Shown here: one piece after another, positions 51,300 to 60,813 of the stretch
Layout: every line of letters begins with the position of its first letter
How positions within the stretch are numbered: position 1 is the first letter of the stretch
IMG/VR virus record: IMGVR_UViG_3300045921_000484
Coordinates: 1 to 64,000 of that record
From: a virus
DNA length: 64,000 nucleotides
Strand: one strand, 5' to 3'
Notes under the pieces: model-generated
What the model saw: only the letters and a program-made list of their open reading frames with translations
The model's database searches: none
Told to the model about the DNA's origin: nothing
Position numbers and translations under genes: made by a program

Positions 51300-52021
51300 T
51301 AAAAATCTTTAAATTTTATAATATCATCTCTAAGCATGCTCATGAATTTATCTTCAAAATATTTTGAGTCTTTTTTGTATCCTGATTTACTTTCATCATT
51401 CGGGTCTTTTGTCCATTGATACGACCAAAATAAATCGGTTGGTGTTTTAAATCCAAAGAAAGAAAGCACTTTCTTTTCTAAATCAATAGCCTCATTACCA
51501 TTCCAGTTATGTCCGACAGAGATAACACCTGCTTCTATATCTTTTATAATATTACTCTCACCTAAAGTTTTATGTCTATTTTCTAACCAGGTCAATCTTT
51601 CGATCAATTTAGTGTAGATTGAATTCATCTTGCCCCATCTTATAGATCCAAAAAATAAAACCGCTTCGGATATCAATAATTCATTTACAATTTTATATAA
51701 CTCATCATCTGAATTGTTATAAGATGCCCAACATCTATGTTCACCGGTTTTATCTTTATTACCCTTTAATAGAGCCTCTTTTACACCACAACTATTTCCG
51801 TTTTTACCACTAACATTTCCTTCACATACATGTATATTTAGCTTAGAAACGTCAATTATAGTAACATTATTCTTGCCAAGATGTTCCCGCATTTGATAAG
51901 CTATTAATGATGATTTAGGTAATTCATCATGTCCTTCCCATCTATTAGATGTTAGCAGGAAAAGAACTTTTTTCTTTTTCCTTAAATGACTTATTGTTTT
52001 TTTGTATTTTGTAATAGACAT
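51299..52021 (-). CDS. flavodoxin-fold NAD(P)H-dependent reductase
   Basis: The 240-residue product has a flavodoxin-like fold: KKVLFLLTSNRWEGHDELPK (first strand with phosphate loop and extra residues), NVTIIDVSKLNIHVCEGN (CxGN-type turn), the central strand AVLFFGSIRWGKMNSIYTKL of the FMN reductase family (PVYWGxMxxxxKxxxDR), and GVISVGHNWNG. It likely reduces flavin or quinone using NAD(P)H. Coupled with the cupin-like gene. Its contribution to infection, perhaps redox balance, is unknown. Confidence 0.75.
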   Translation of the reverse strand: MSITKYKKTISHLRKKKKVLFLLTSNRWEGHDELPKSSLIAYQMREHLGKNNVTIIDVSKLNIHVCEGNVSGKNGNSCGVKEALLKGNKDKTGEHRCWASYNNSDDELYKIVNELLISEAVLFFGSIRWGKMNSIYTKLIERLTWLENRHKTLGESNIIKDIEAGVISVGHNWNGNEAIDLEKKVLSFFGFKTPTDLFWSYQWTKDPNDESKSGYKKDSKYFEDKFMSMLRDDIIKFKDF

Positions 52022-52111
52022 GCTTAATTAATATATTTTTTTATGAAAGGCATATTTTTGTATATTTTTATATTATATAAGGACAAAACATTTAAGTAAT
52101 ATGCAAATATT

Positions 52112-52834
52112 TTACCAATAACCAGGGTAAGTTTTACCACCCCAGAGATGTCCGTATTTATTTATTCTACATGCCCAGTACCCTGCTTTAGTCTTATCTT
52201 TTTTGGTAGAACATTGATGTCTTGCTGCGAATGATTTTCTAGCTTCTGGATTTGATACTTTAGCACTTAATCCAGTTGTATCTCCGAAAGAAATTTTTTT
52301 AACATTTCCGCTTTTTGGATCTTTCACATAAACGTAGTATTTCTTAGATCCTCCTCTCATTGGGTGATTTAATTTAACTTCTTTACCCTTATATTTAGCC
52401 TCATTAATATCCTCGGTGTATTCCATTGGAATATCTAAAGGTACTATTTCATCATTAAATTTTGCAAATCTTCCTATATCGGTGCATTCAAATAGTTCTT
52501 TATCTTCTTTTAATAGTTCGATTTGACCTTTATCGAATAAGTTTCTAGCTTCTTTTAATAGGTTAAAAAATGAATTAGATCCAGGTCTGAATACATTTTC
52601 AACAATTGATTTTTTGTTATCGATGTGATACTGAAGTTTTTCACTTATCATTGATGATGCATTACTAAATGATTCGAACTTCTCAACTTTATCAAGTTCT
52701 TTTTTGAAATTTTTATCATTATTTTTAGGATCATTAGTAAATTCAATTATTTCATCATCAGCTATTGATTTATCGTTAAATCCTTGGTCTTTAATTTTTT
52801 TATCTGATTCATTGAATCTTTTAATATGTTTCAT
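52112..52834 (-). CDS. tagged protein with C-terminal ARHQCS-type basic domain
   Basis: From ATG 52834 the 240-residue product starts MKHIKRFNESDKKIKDQGFN, a copy of the shared tag. The middle is helical and acidic. The last 95 residues (KLNHPMRGGSKKYYVYVKDP ... KSFAARHQCSTKKDKTKAGY) form a basic domain with ARHQC-x-x-x-KDKT-x-x-x-YWACR, known from proteins of many large phages, often at C-termini of virion-related proteins. The ATG overlaps the stop of the upstream gene (TAATG). Internal or packaged virion protein is the inference. Confidence 0.75.
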   Translation of the reverse strand: MKHIKRFNESDKKIKDQGFNDKSIADDEIIEFTNDPKNNDKNFKKELDKVEKFESFSNASSMISEKLQYHIDNKKSIVENVFRPGSNSFFNLLKEARNLFDKGQIELLKEDKELFECTDIGRFAKFNDEIVPLDIPMEYTEDINEAKYKGKEVKLNHPMRGGSKKYYVYVKDPKSGNVKKISFGDTTGLSAKVSNPEARKSFAARHQCSTKKDKTKAGYWACRINKYGHLWGGKTYPGYW

Positions 52835-53205
52835 TATCTTTCGCTTAATTTTTTGACGATTAATGCGCACTTTTCATACTCTTCATTATCTTCTAATTCT
52901 TTTTTATAATCTAAAAGTTGTTGTCTATCAGATAATTCTAATCTAATTCTGAATCTAACTTCTTCTAATTCACTCATGCTGTTCACAGAGTTATCGATAA
53001 TATTATCTATTACATATTTATCAAATTTACCAACGCTTATGAAATCATTCCAGTCATTTATATCATTTTCTTTTAGAAATTTAATAATAGTATTAACACA
53101 GTCGTCTATTCTATTATTAGAATCTTTTTTCTTTTTTTTGAAAATCTTTTTGAAGAATTCTTCATTTATGAATTCTCCATATTTTATAACATTTCTTTTT
53201 CTCAT
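52834..53205 (-). CDS. unknown 123-residue protein
   Basis: Begins MRKRNVIKYGEFINEEFFKK, which may be a diverged copy of the shared tag (Y-x-x-F-x-x-E), followed by a very basic patch. The C-terminus (YKKELEDNEEYEKCALIVKK) resembles a UVR-type helical hairpin (L-x-x-A-x-x-x-E-x-YE-x-A-A-x-x-R). Coupled to the next gene by a TAATG overlap. Confidence 0.65.
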   Translation of the reverse strand: MRKRNVIKYGEFINEEFFKKIFKKKKKDSNNRIDDCVNTIIKFLKENDINDWNDFISVGKFDKYVIDNIIDNSVNSMSELEEVRFRIRLELSDRQQLLDYKKELEDNEEYEKCALIVKKLSER

Positions 53206-53210
53206 ATAAT

Positions 53211-53224
53211 TATATATTAATTTT
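53211..53224 (-). promoter_or_regulatory. putative late promoter of the genes 53205 and 52834
   Basis: Minus-strand AAAATTAATATATA lies 5 bases before the ATG at 53205. Confidence 0.5.
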
Positions 53225-53243
53225 CATCATCAAGAAATACGAA

Positions 53244-53257
53244 ATTAATATATAAAC
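53244..53257 (+). promoter_or_regulatory. putative late promoter of the 1951-residue gene
   Basis: ATTAATATATAAAC lies 19 bases before the ATG at 53277, with an A-rich leader. Confidence 0.5.
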
Positions 53258-53276
53258 AAAAGCATTAACACTATAA

Positions 53277-56200
53277 ATGTCAAATCACAAAAATCTAATT
53301 TGGTTCAATAAAGAGGGTGACTATTTGAATTTCAGATATGAACCTACAACAGACAGATTTGAGGGTAATATATTATTTCATGAAAATTCAACCGATACAT
53401 TTAAGACATATGGTTTATATATGTTTGAGAAAGTTCCATCTTTTGAATATGAATTGCCAGGTGAACTAACACTTGATAAGTTTCAATTGTTTAACGAATA
53501 TGGAATTGATATTTATGGATCTAAATACCAATTAGAGAAGATTGATAAAATAGAGCCTGTTAATAATGATCCTACATATTATTCTAAATGGATATATGGT
53601 GTTGATTTCGAGAAGAAGTTCCCTATAGGAACACACCTTGTTTTTAACAGTCCAGTGATGGAGTTTACAAACTTATCACAAACTTATATAGTTGTGTCGA
53701 GCAAGAAGAATGCTGTAATGATTCTGAGTGCAATGAATAATGCTACATTTGAGTCAACATATCTTGTTACATATAACGACCCAAATACATATAATAATTT
53801 ATATATCTCTGGTATTAACGCAATAGGTATTTATAACTATGTAGACTCTTTATATAATAACAATTTATCCAATTGGTCAGAACCGAACTTCTATGATAAG
53901 TATTATGTTGGTAGAAGACTTAATTTAATAAATACCGATAAGAATAAAAATGAAAATTCAAGATTTAAGCAAAAAATAGTTACCATTAGTGATGATTCAT
54001 TAAGTGATACTGTTTATTTTGAATATGATGTTAGTACTAATGTTTTACCTACTCAATCTAACTTAATTATAGAACTTAATACAAAAACAGATTTACCTTT
54101 AGTATATACTGGTCAGTTGAGTGTTTCAACTTATAGTATAACATTCGTTGGTGGAGTTGTTCCTGCAATAATGAAGCCAGGTCAGTCATTTAAGATAAAT
54201 GGTTCAGTGAATAACACATCTGAATATACTGTTGCTTTTATTCCGGAGTTCACTGCTAATAATCAATATTACTTTTATGCTACACAATCAATTGTTATGT
54301 GGAATGGTAGAGTTTATGAATGCATTCAAGCATATACACAAAGTGGTGTTGATCCTGGTAATAGTGAGTATTGGACAGCTGCTGTTGGTTTGTCCAGTGG
54401 TTATGAGATAGATCCTGATAATACTAGTTATTGGCAATTATCATCATATGTTCCTGTTGTTGAACCAATGATTTCTGAGTCTATTTTGTATTCTCAGATT
54501 TATTTAGTTACTGATAAGTTGTATTTTGAGCAAGCATATACACAAAGTGCTGCTGTTACATTAGCATCTGCTGCGGAGAAATATGCTGATGAATTTAAGT
54601 TATTTAATATAGATCTTTATTTTGATAAAAATAAATTAAGGGCCGATCTTATATATCCAACAAATTATGCAATTGTTAATTATTATCATACCCAAGTAGG
54701 GCCTACATATGCAATAGGTAATGTTATACAAACAACTGAGAGAGTTGTAAGAGTTGAAGAACAATTGAATACCGAACTAAATTATAATATATCTGAGAAT
54801 TATAATTATAATATAGTATTTACTGATATAGATGAGTATGGTATAGTTATTAGAATTAATAAGATGGTTTATCAAGAGGAAATATCTTGGGTTTACTCAG
54901 GTATGACTATCGATATGGAAAGAACCATAGATAGAACACTCAGAAACTGGTTAACTAGACATTATGCTAGATTATTTACTTTGGGTATTTTACCTGAGTT
55001 ACAATATATTGGTAATTTTACTTCTATATTTTATAATTCAATAAAATTAAGAACAGAATATCCAAATGTTCCTATTGAGTTTGATGTTACTGTCGGTGAT
55101 ACCGCTAATTTTTATATTGAACACTCAAGAGTTCTGTTTAATGATATGGGTGGGTATTTTGGTGTTAAGATTAATAATAGAGATTATAGTATATCGGCTT
55201 CATTTTCCGGTGCCACTGTTAGTATTCCTAATACATTAAAAGCTTGGTGTGATGAGTATAGTGATATATTGAAAGAATATGGCATATATGTTACTAATGT
55301 TAATAACTTGTTAAAATTTGATGTTAAAGAGCAATATAAAAGACTTGATTATTCCTTTACGATAGGAAAGTCTACCTTACCAGGATTACCTGGATACACC
55401 ATAACTAAAAAGATAAAAGGCAATGAGGGTATGATAATAACCTCAAATGAAACAAAACTACCATCTAGTAGCAATGGATCTTTTATAGATGCTGGATTCT
55501 CAACAGGTATGGTATTTTCAGTTAATAATACATTATACCCATTCAATAATCAGGAGTATGTTATACTTGATTTAGATAGTGATACATTGAATATGAGTTA
55601 CGAAGGTCCATTTTGGGGTCTTACTGATTCAGCTTGTTCATCTTCTCCATTTGTTAATATAGCATTTAATATCGGATTTGGTCAGACAGGTTGTTCGGTT
55701 TCTGCTGGTCCGACTGCTGGTAACGTTGGTGGTCCGTTTGATCCTTCTATGTTTAGTACGGCTATGTTTACATTGGTTTATAATCCAAATGTTTATGTTG
55801 TCAATAATTATAATCTTAATAGCTATCCTGGTTCTTCTAATCTTGTTGATATAACTTATATACAATTATCCAACTCGATATATGCTCTTGGTGATGATAT
55901 TATTGTATTTGATGCTTACTTAGCACAGTATTTAAATACAATTACACTACCGGGTAATACACAAAGTATTAAATTGGAATTCAATCCAGTTAATGGGTAT
56001 TTATACGCTTTATCTTTAAATAGACTATATGTTATAGATCCTCTACTGAATACGGTTATTTCTTCGAGTATATTATCTTGGAACGCTTCAGATATTATTA
56101 TCAATTCGTTGAATGGTGATATTTATATCTCATATAGTAATACTGAGAGGGTTGATATTTTTAACTCAAGTAATAACTTGGTTAATAGTATAAACTCTTG

Positions 56201-59132
56201 GGGAGCTTCGTTTTCGGGTGGTGCGTTTAACATGGCTTATAATGTCTTTGAAAATGATATTTATGTTGTCACCAATGATACATCTGATATAGTATTAAGA
56301 ATAGATGGATCAACAAGAACTTTACAGACAACATATAATATACCTGGATTATCTGGTATGTCAGCATCTCAGTATAATATCTATTATGAACCTGTTAATG
56401 AGTCTATTTATGTTTGGGGTAGCGCTAGTTTATATAAGATAGATAATAGTTTGCCTATACCTATACCTAATATATCTACACAAGCATTTAATTATATATT
56501 ATTTAATAACTTAACTGGACAGATGTATATTTCCGATTCATCCAATCAATTCACACAATTGGATTTGAATACTAATGCTACTTTATTTACATCGGGAGTT
56601 TCAAATTATGGATATATTCAATTAAATCAATATGACGGTGATATTTATTTATCATCTCAAAATACAAATTCAGTTATTGTTGTTAATCCAATAAATGGTA
56701 GTGTTAAATACACTTCTCCTATGTCAGCACCTACTGGTAAGATTATTTATAATCCTGAGAGAAAGAGTATGTGGACTATACAACCAAGTACTAATTCAAT
56801 TGTTGAAGTTGAAGTTGAATTAAATAGCTATTTAAATATTTATAATGTTACTAGTAAAACAGTTGATGGTTATAATTATGGTACTTTAGATCCTAACTTT
56901 CAAGAAAGACCAGGTCTATGGTTGAAGACTAGAGAGTATATAAGAAGACCTAGAGAGAATTTTGATGATGAGCCAAGGGTAAAATATTATTACAAGTGGT
57001 TAACTGATAATGTTCCTGAGATATTTTTATATGACATAAGTGGTCAACAATTAGCTACCGCTGGATCTTACTCATATACTGGACCTAAACCACTTGAGGG
57101 TGATATTTTTTTAAATAAAACTCCTAATAGAAATATAAACAGAGTTTCCGATCCAGCAGCTCAACAAACTGTATTTGATAGACTTTATTATTCATTGGAA
57201 TATATAAATGAAGAGATAACTGATATATTCTTAGATCCAGAGCCTATACAGACATTTATAGGATTTAATTCTACACAAGAGGGAGTCCTTAGATCTGTAT
57301 TGCAGATATTTAAGAGAGAAGATATTATCTTTGATATACAGAGTTCAAATCTAGTAAATGATGTTATTACATTTACTACTAAAATAGATCCTATAACTGG
57401 AAATAAAATAGGTGAGATTAAGTTAAATTCCTTATCTACATCATTATTTGTTACTGATTCTTTTAATAATAAGAGAGGTCTTAAACCGGGTCAATTATTA
57501 AGAATAGATGTTTATGATAGAACTAATAAAAAGAAACAGTATATCTCTAGAAATAGCGGTAGAATTTTTAGAATAAAAGAAGTTTACAATAGAACACTTG
57601 TTCTTGAATTCTTGAAGAAAGAAGATTCTCTTATAGAAGAAACTACTATTATTTCTAATTATCCCAAGTTTGGAGAGACTACTTATCTAGGGGTTAGATT
57701 TACTGTTGTTGATAGAGAAATTGGTAGATTTAATGTTATTGGTCAGACTGAAGAAGAGGATGTTAGATTTAAGATTGAATTAGGTAATGTCGGTAAGAAC
57801 ATTGGTAGCGATGAAGTATTTATATTCAGGGAATATGATATCTATGAAGGTGGTTCTGACTGGGTTTACTTAAATAAGAAGAGAAAAGAAATGCTCATGC
57901 AAAAGCATTTGATTTATCCTTATATCGGATCTTATAAATCTATTATTAATGCTATTAATTTCTTCGGATATAATGATTTAGAGTTAAATGAGTATTATAA
58001 AAATATAAATGAGAATTCCGATAACTTTGGTAAGCTATTTAAGATCGAGATACCTGATATATTTGATAATACAGTTGAAGGATGGACAGAAAACGATTTT
58101 ATAAAACATACATTTCCTAATGAGAATTTTGAAACAACTAATTTATTTAACCTTACTTATAGGATAACCGACAAAGAAGGTACTAATGTATTGATTTACA
58201 CATTAAGAGAGGTTCAAATAAAACTTCAGGGATTAAAGTACTGGTTACAAAGAAATATAATACCATTAACACATAAGATATTAGATATTACCGGTAGAGC
58301 AGATTTTGTTGGTGTTAACACAATTCAACATAGATCATATGATATTAAGATATTTAATATGAATCAATCAATGTGTCCGGTTACATTTAAGTTAAATGAG
58401 GCATATTTGATGCCTATTAATAGTGGCTCTACTCAGTACAACTGTGTTTTGGATTTTTATGTATTAGATAGTGCATCTTACTCATCTAACCTATCAACAT
58501 TCCCTTTACCATCTAAGAATTTGTTACCTGATAATTATAGCATAACTGTTAAGACATATAAGACTTATCAAGAATGGGTCCCATTTAAAACATATCAGAT
58601 GGGTGATAGAGTTATCTATTATGGTAAATTATATGAGTCTGTGATAAATAATAACAAGACTAATAATCCTAGAAAGTATGAAAGTGTTGTTAAATGGGGT
58701 TACCCGGATAATAATCCAGAGTTCAAATATAATGTTGGTCAGGTTTATAAATATGATAGAGATTACTATGTATATACAGGAATAGCTATTTCGAGTGCTA
58801 CATCATCTACATTTTCGACAGTTACTCCTAATAAGGACTCCGGAAATTGGTTAAATATCACAGAATGGAGACAAATAGATTATGAGCCAGTTCAGAGATT
58901 TAGTGAATTTAGGAATATATCTAATTTATTACCGTATAATTTTACAATTGACTCTAATATAGATCCTTTCTTGGTTATAGAGGTTACATCTGATAATGGT
59001 TATGGTCAGGTTTACAGAGATAAGAAGAATTATGAAATTAGAGGATTGTTGGATATAAGAGATGAGGTTACTGGATTAGATCCAATTGAACCTTTTAAAC
59101 CAATTAGTCCAGTTACTAATTTATTAACATAA
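53277..59132 (+). CDS. giant baseplate/tail-fibre protein with beta-propeller and carbohydrate-binding-like modules
   Basis: The 1951-residue product is the largest in the window. The N-terminal 850 residues are beta-rich; near 340-365 RVYECIQAYTQSGVDPGNSE resembles a chitin-binding-type module. Residues about 830-1190 contain YVTN-like propeller units (NPVNGYLYALSLNRLYVIDP; NSLNGDIYISYSNTERVDIF; NVFENDIYVVTNDTSDIVLR). The region about 1195-1690 (KKRKEMLMQKHLIYPYIGSY) looks like a baseplate wedge protein, perhaps gp7-like. Near 1765 a Trp-x-x-x-x-x-Tyr-x-x-GD-x-V-x-Y-x-GK-x-YE module and another such unit follow. A role in the baseplate and host-surface binding is likely. Confidence 0.7.
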   Translation: MSNHKNLIWFNKEGDYLNFRYEPTTDRFEGNILFHENSTDTFKTYGLYMFEKVPSFEYELPGELTLDKFQLFNEYGIDIYGSKYQLEKIDKIEPVNNDPTYYSKWIYGVDFEKKFPIGTHLVFNSPVMEFTNLSQTYIVVSSKKNAVMILSAMNNATFESTYLVTYNDPNTYNNLYISGINAIGIYNYVDSLYNNNLSNWSEPNFYDKYYVGRRLNLINTDKNKNENSRFKQKIVTISDDSLSDTVYFEYDVSTNVLPTQSNLIIELNTKTDLPLVYTGQLSVSTYSITFVGGVVPAIMKPGQSFKINGSVNNTSEYTVAFIPEFTANNQYYFYATQSIVMWNGRVYECIQAYTQSGVDPGNSEYWTAAVGLSSGYEIDPDNTSYWQLSSYVPVVEPMISESILYSQIYLVTDKLYFEQAYTQSAAVTLASAAEKYADEFKLFNIDLYFDKNKLRADLIYPTNYAIVNYYHTQVGPTYAIGNVIQTTERVVRVEEQLNTELNYNISENYNYNIVFTDIDEYGIVIRINKMVYQEEISWVYSGMTIDMERTIDRTLRNWLTRHYARLFTLGILPELQYIGNFTSIFYNSIKLRTEYPNVPIEFDVTVGDTANFYIEHSRVLFNDMGGYFGVKINNRDYSISASFSGATVSIPNTLKAWCDEYSDILKEYGIYVTNVNNLLKFDVKEQYKRLDYSFTIGKSTLPGLPGYTITKKIKGNEGMIITSNETKLPSSSNGSFIDAGFSTGMVFSVNNTLYPFNNQEYVILDLDSDTLNMSYEGPFWGLTDSACSSSPFVNIAFNIGFGQTGCSVSAGPTAGNVGGPFDPSMFSTAMFTLVYNPNVYVVNNYNLNSYPGSSNLVDITYIQLSNSIYALGDDIIVFDAYLAQYLNTITLPGNTQSIKLEFNPVNGYLYALSLNRLYVIDPLLNTVISSSILSWNASDIIINSLNGDIYISYSNTERVDIFNSSNNLVNSINSWGASFSGGAFNMAYNVFENDIYVVTNDTSDIVLRIDGSTRTLQTTYNIPGLSGMSASQYNIYYEPVNESIYVWGSASLYKIDNSLPIPIPNISTQAFNYILFNNLTGQMYISDSSNQFTQLDLNTNATLFTSGVSNYGYIQLNQYDGDIYLSSQNTNSVIVVNPINGSVKYTSPMSAPTGKIIYNPERKSMWTIQPSTNSIVEVEVELNSYLNIYNVTSKTVDGYNYGTLDPNFQERPGLWLKTREYIRRPRENFDDEPRVKYYYKWLTDNVPEIFLYDISGQQLATAGSYSYTGPKPLEGDIFLNKTPNRNINRVSDPAAQQTVFDRLYYSLEYINEEITDIFLDPEPIQTFIGFNSTQEGVLRSVLQIFKREDIIFDIQSSNLVNDVITFTTKIDPITGNKIGEIKLNSLSTSLFVTDSFNNKRGLKPGQLLRIDVYDRTNKKKQYISRNSGRIFRIKEVYNRTLVLEFLKKEDSLIEETTIISNYPKFGETTYLGVRFTVVDREIGRFNVIGQTEEEDVRFKIELGNVGKNIGSDEVFIFREYDIYEGGSDWVYLNKKRKEMLMQKHLIYPYIGSYKSIINAINFFGYNDLELNEYYKNINENSDNFGKLFKIEIPDIFDNTVEGWTENDFIKHTFPNENFETTNLFNLTYRITDKEGTNVLIYTLREVQIKLQGLKYWLQRNIIPLTHKILDITGRADFVGVNTIQHRSYDIKIFNMNQSMCPVTFKLNEAYLMPINSGSTQYNCVLDFYVLDSASYSSNLSTFPLPSKNLLPDNYSITVKTYKTYQEWVPFKTYQMGDRVIYYGKLYESVINNNKTNNPRKYESVVKWGYPDNNPEFKYNVGQVYKYDRDYYVYTGIAISSATSSTFSTVTPNKDSGNWLNITEWRQIDYEPVQRFSEFRNISNLLPYNFTIDSNIDPFLVIEVTSDNGYGQVYRDKKNYEIRGLLDIRDEVTGLDPIEPFKPISPVTNLLT

Positions 59133-59136
59133 ATAG

Positions 59137-59162
59137 AAAACCCTCTCAACTGAGAGGGTTTT
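59137..59162. terminator. bidirectional terminator after the 1951-residue gene
   Basis: AAAACCCTCTCA and TGAGAGGGTTTT form a near 12-bp stem with an AC-containing loop, right after the stop at 59132 and overlapping the stop of the convergent gene at 59164. Confidence 0.88.
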
Positions 59163-59163
59163 G

Positions 59164-59844
59164 TTATTTTGTTTTTTCCTTTTTAGGACTTAGAACTTTT
59201 ACTTCACCTGTATCTTTATTAATTACATCTTCTGATACAACACCATCTTCAAATGTAGCAACCCAATCTTGGATTTCTGTTGCTAGGTTCTTAGCGGTTG
59301 TGTCATAGTAGTTAATTATTTTGCTAATATTTCCGATTCTTCTCAATATTTGAGCAAATGTGTATGCATCTTTTGTCAATCCTTTAATCTTATGTTTTTG
59401 TATAAGATGGTAAATATATGTGATCTCTGTTGCGTTTACTGGAAAAGCAATTAGAGTCTTATCATCTGTGTATTTAACTTTCTTCATGTTACCTAACATA
59501 TCAGTTAGCTCAATTGCGAAAAATACCGTATTCACATCATATTCGATTTTTTGAAGAATTAGATTTGTTAGAAAATTCCACTGAGTTCTATTTAGATGAA
59601 AATTATATTTAGCATCTCTAAGACATGATTGATATTCTTTCCAGATTTGTTGAGATTCTGCATAAATTTTATTTTTCTCATCTTCGGATTTTCCCTTACC
59701 GACTGTATTTTTCATGAATGTTTCAACATTATTTATTTTTTCATCAAGAGATTTTTCAACCTCTGCTGTTAGTATCACGTGTTCTGATTCGTTTTCAAAA
59801 AACTTAGTTTCTGGTTTTACCACATTTGTTTCTATCTTTTGCAT
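59164..59844 (-). CDS. unknown 226-residue protein in the tape-measure unit
   Basis: Begins MQKIETNVVKPETKFFENES. Mainly helical, with WKEYQSCLRDAKYNFHLNRT and ITYIYHLIQKHKIKGLTKDA segments and a charged end SPKKEKTK. No family recognised. It lies downstream of the tape measure with two other small genes, where tail chaperones or baseplate hub proteins are often encoded, so such a role is possible. Confidence 0.65.
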   Translation of the reverse strand: MQKIETNVVKPETKFFENESEHVILTAEVEKSLDEKINNVETFMKNTVGKGKSEDEKNKIYAESQQIWKEYQSCLRDAKYNFHLNRTQWNFLTNLILQKIEYDVNTVFFAIELTDMLGNMKKVKYTDDKTLIAFPVNATEITYIYHLIQKHKIKGLTKDAYTFAQILRRIGNISKIINYYDTTAKNLATEIQDWVATFEDGVVSEDVINKDTGEVKVLSPKKEKTK

Positions 59845-59866
59845 AATTTATTTTTATTTTATTTTT

Positions 59867-60298
59867 TTAAGCTATAAATTCTTCATCAGTTTGACTATCT
59901 TTAATTTGTTGTTGATATAACTCTTCAACCTTGTTAGCCCTTGCTACTTTATCTACGCCATATTTGTTAATAAGTGATGAGAAGGTTGTTAGGTCAGGCT
60001 TAATCATTTTTATTTTACCTGTTTCGATATTCATATGAATCTTGTCAATTTCTTGTTCAAATAGAATTGTTACAGATTCTTCATCAAACGCATCTAATAT
60101 TGTTTCATTTATTGAAACAAGTAATTCCTTTTCTAAAAGAAAAGAATATTTAGGGGGTATAATTGATATCTTTATCAATTCCTTTTGTTTTTTGTCTCCC
60201 TCAAATTGAAATTTGATAGGTAATGGGAATGATTTTTTTTGAAATACTTCAAAAAATCTTTCCTTTGTCTCATCTGATAGATGGTAAAAGTTTTCCAT
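59867..60298 (-). CDS. unknown 143-residue protein in the tape-measure unit
   Basis: Begins MENFYHLSDETKERFFEVFQ and contains a beta-rich middle (LIKISIIPPKYSFLLEKELL) and an acidic/helical C-terminus ending SQTDEEFIA. No family recognised. In position between the tape measure and the 226-residue protein it could be a tail assembly chaperone; there is no sequence proof. Confidence 0.65.
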   Translation of the reverse strand: MENFYHLSDETKERFFEVFQKKSFPLPIKFQFEGDKKQKELIKISIIPPKYSFLLEKELLVSINETILDAFDEESVTILFEQEIDKIHMNIETGKIKMIKPDLTTFSSLINKYGVDKVARANKVEELYQQQIKDSQTDEEFIA

Positions 60299-60349
60299 GT
60301 TAAATTATTTTTTTATTTTTATTTATAGGTTATAAACTATAAAAGTTTA

Positions 60350-60784
60350 TTATATAAGAAAAATTAGAGCTAAAATAGTTGACAGTATAATTACAGATGG
60401 TATTATTTTATAATAGATGTTATTATAGTATTCATGGCTTCTGAATAGTGAGAATCCGATAACTATTAAATAGGAGTATTTTCCCACTTTATCTACTTTA
60501 TAGAAATCATACATCTCTTGTAGACCTTTTGAATCCAAAAATCTAGCAACTTGCATTGAGTACTCTCTAATGAATTTTTCTGCTATTTTATCAATATCTG
60601 ATTTTCTGATATTGTATGGTTCACCAATTAGTTCCTCTGGAATATTTAGCACGGTGTACATTCTTTTAGCGTTATCTATTCTTATATTGAATCTTTTCTC
60701 TAACTCATTTCTATTTAGTTTAAGAGTTTTTTTGAATGTGTTAAAGATTTTAATCTTCTTAAATATTGAAATATCTTTATTCAT
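60350..60784 (-). CDS. protein with C-terminal membrane span
   Basis: The 144-residue product starts MNKDISIFKKIKIFNTFKKT. The first 120 residues are basic and helical; the last 18 (IIPSVIILSTILALIFLI) form a clear membrane anchor. The gene directly follows the tape measure stop. No family recognised; it might sit in the host membrane at DNA ejection or late in infection. Confidence 0.65.
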   Translation of the reverse strand: MNKDISIFKKIKIFNTFKKTLKLNRNELEKRFNIRIDNAKRMYTVLNIPEELIGEPYNIRKSDIDKIAEKFIREYSMQVARFLDSKGLQEMYDFYKVDKVGKYSYLIVIGFSLFRSHEYYNNIYYKIIPSVIILSTILALIFLI

Positions 60785-60813
60785 ATTAATTATATATCAG
60801 TATTTCGCTTTGT

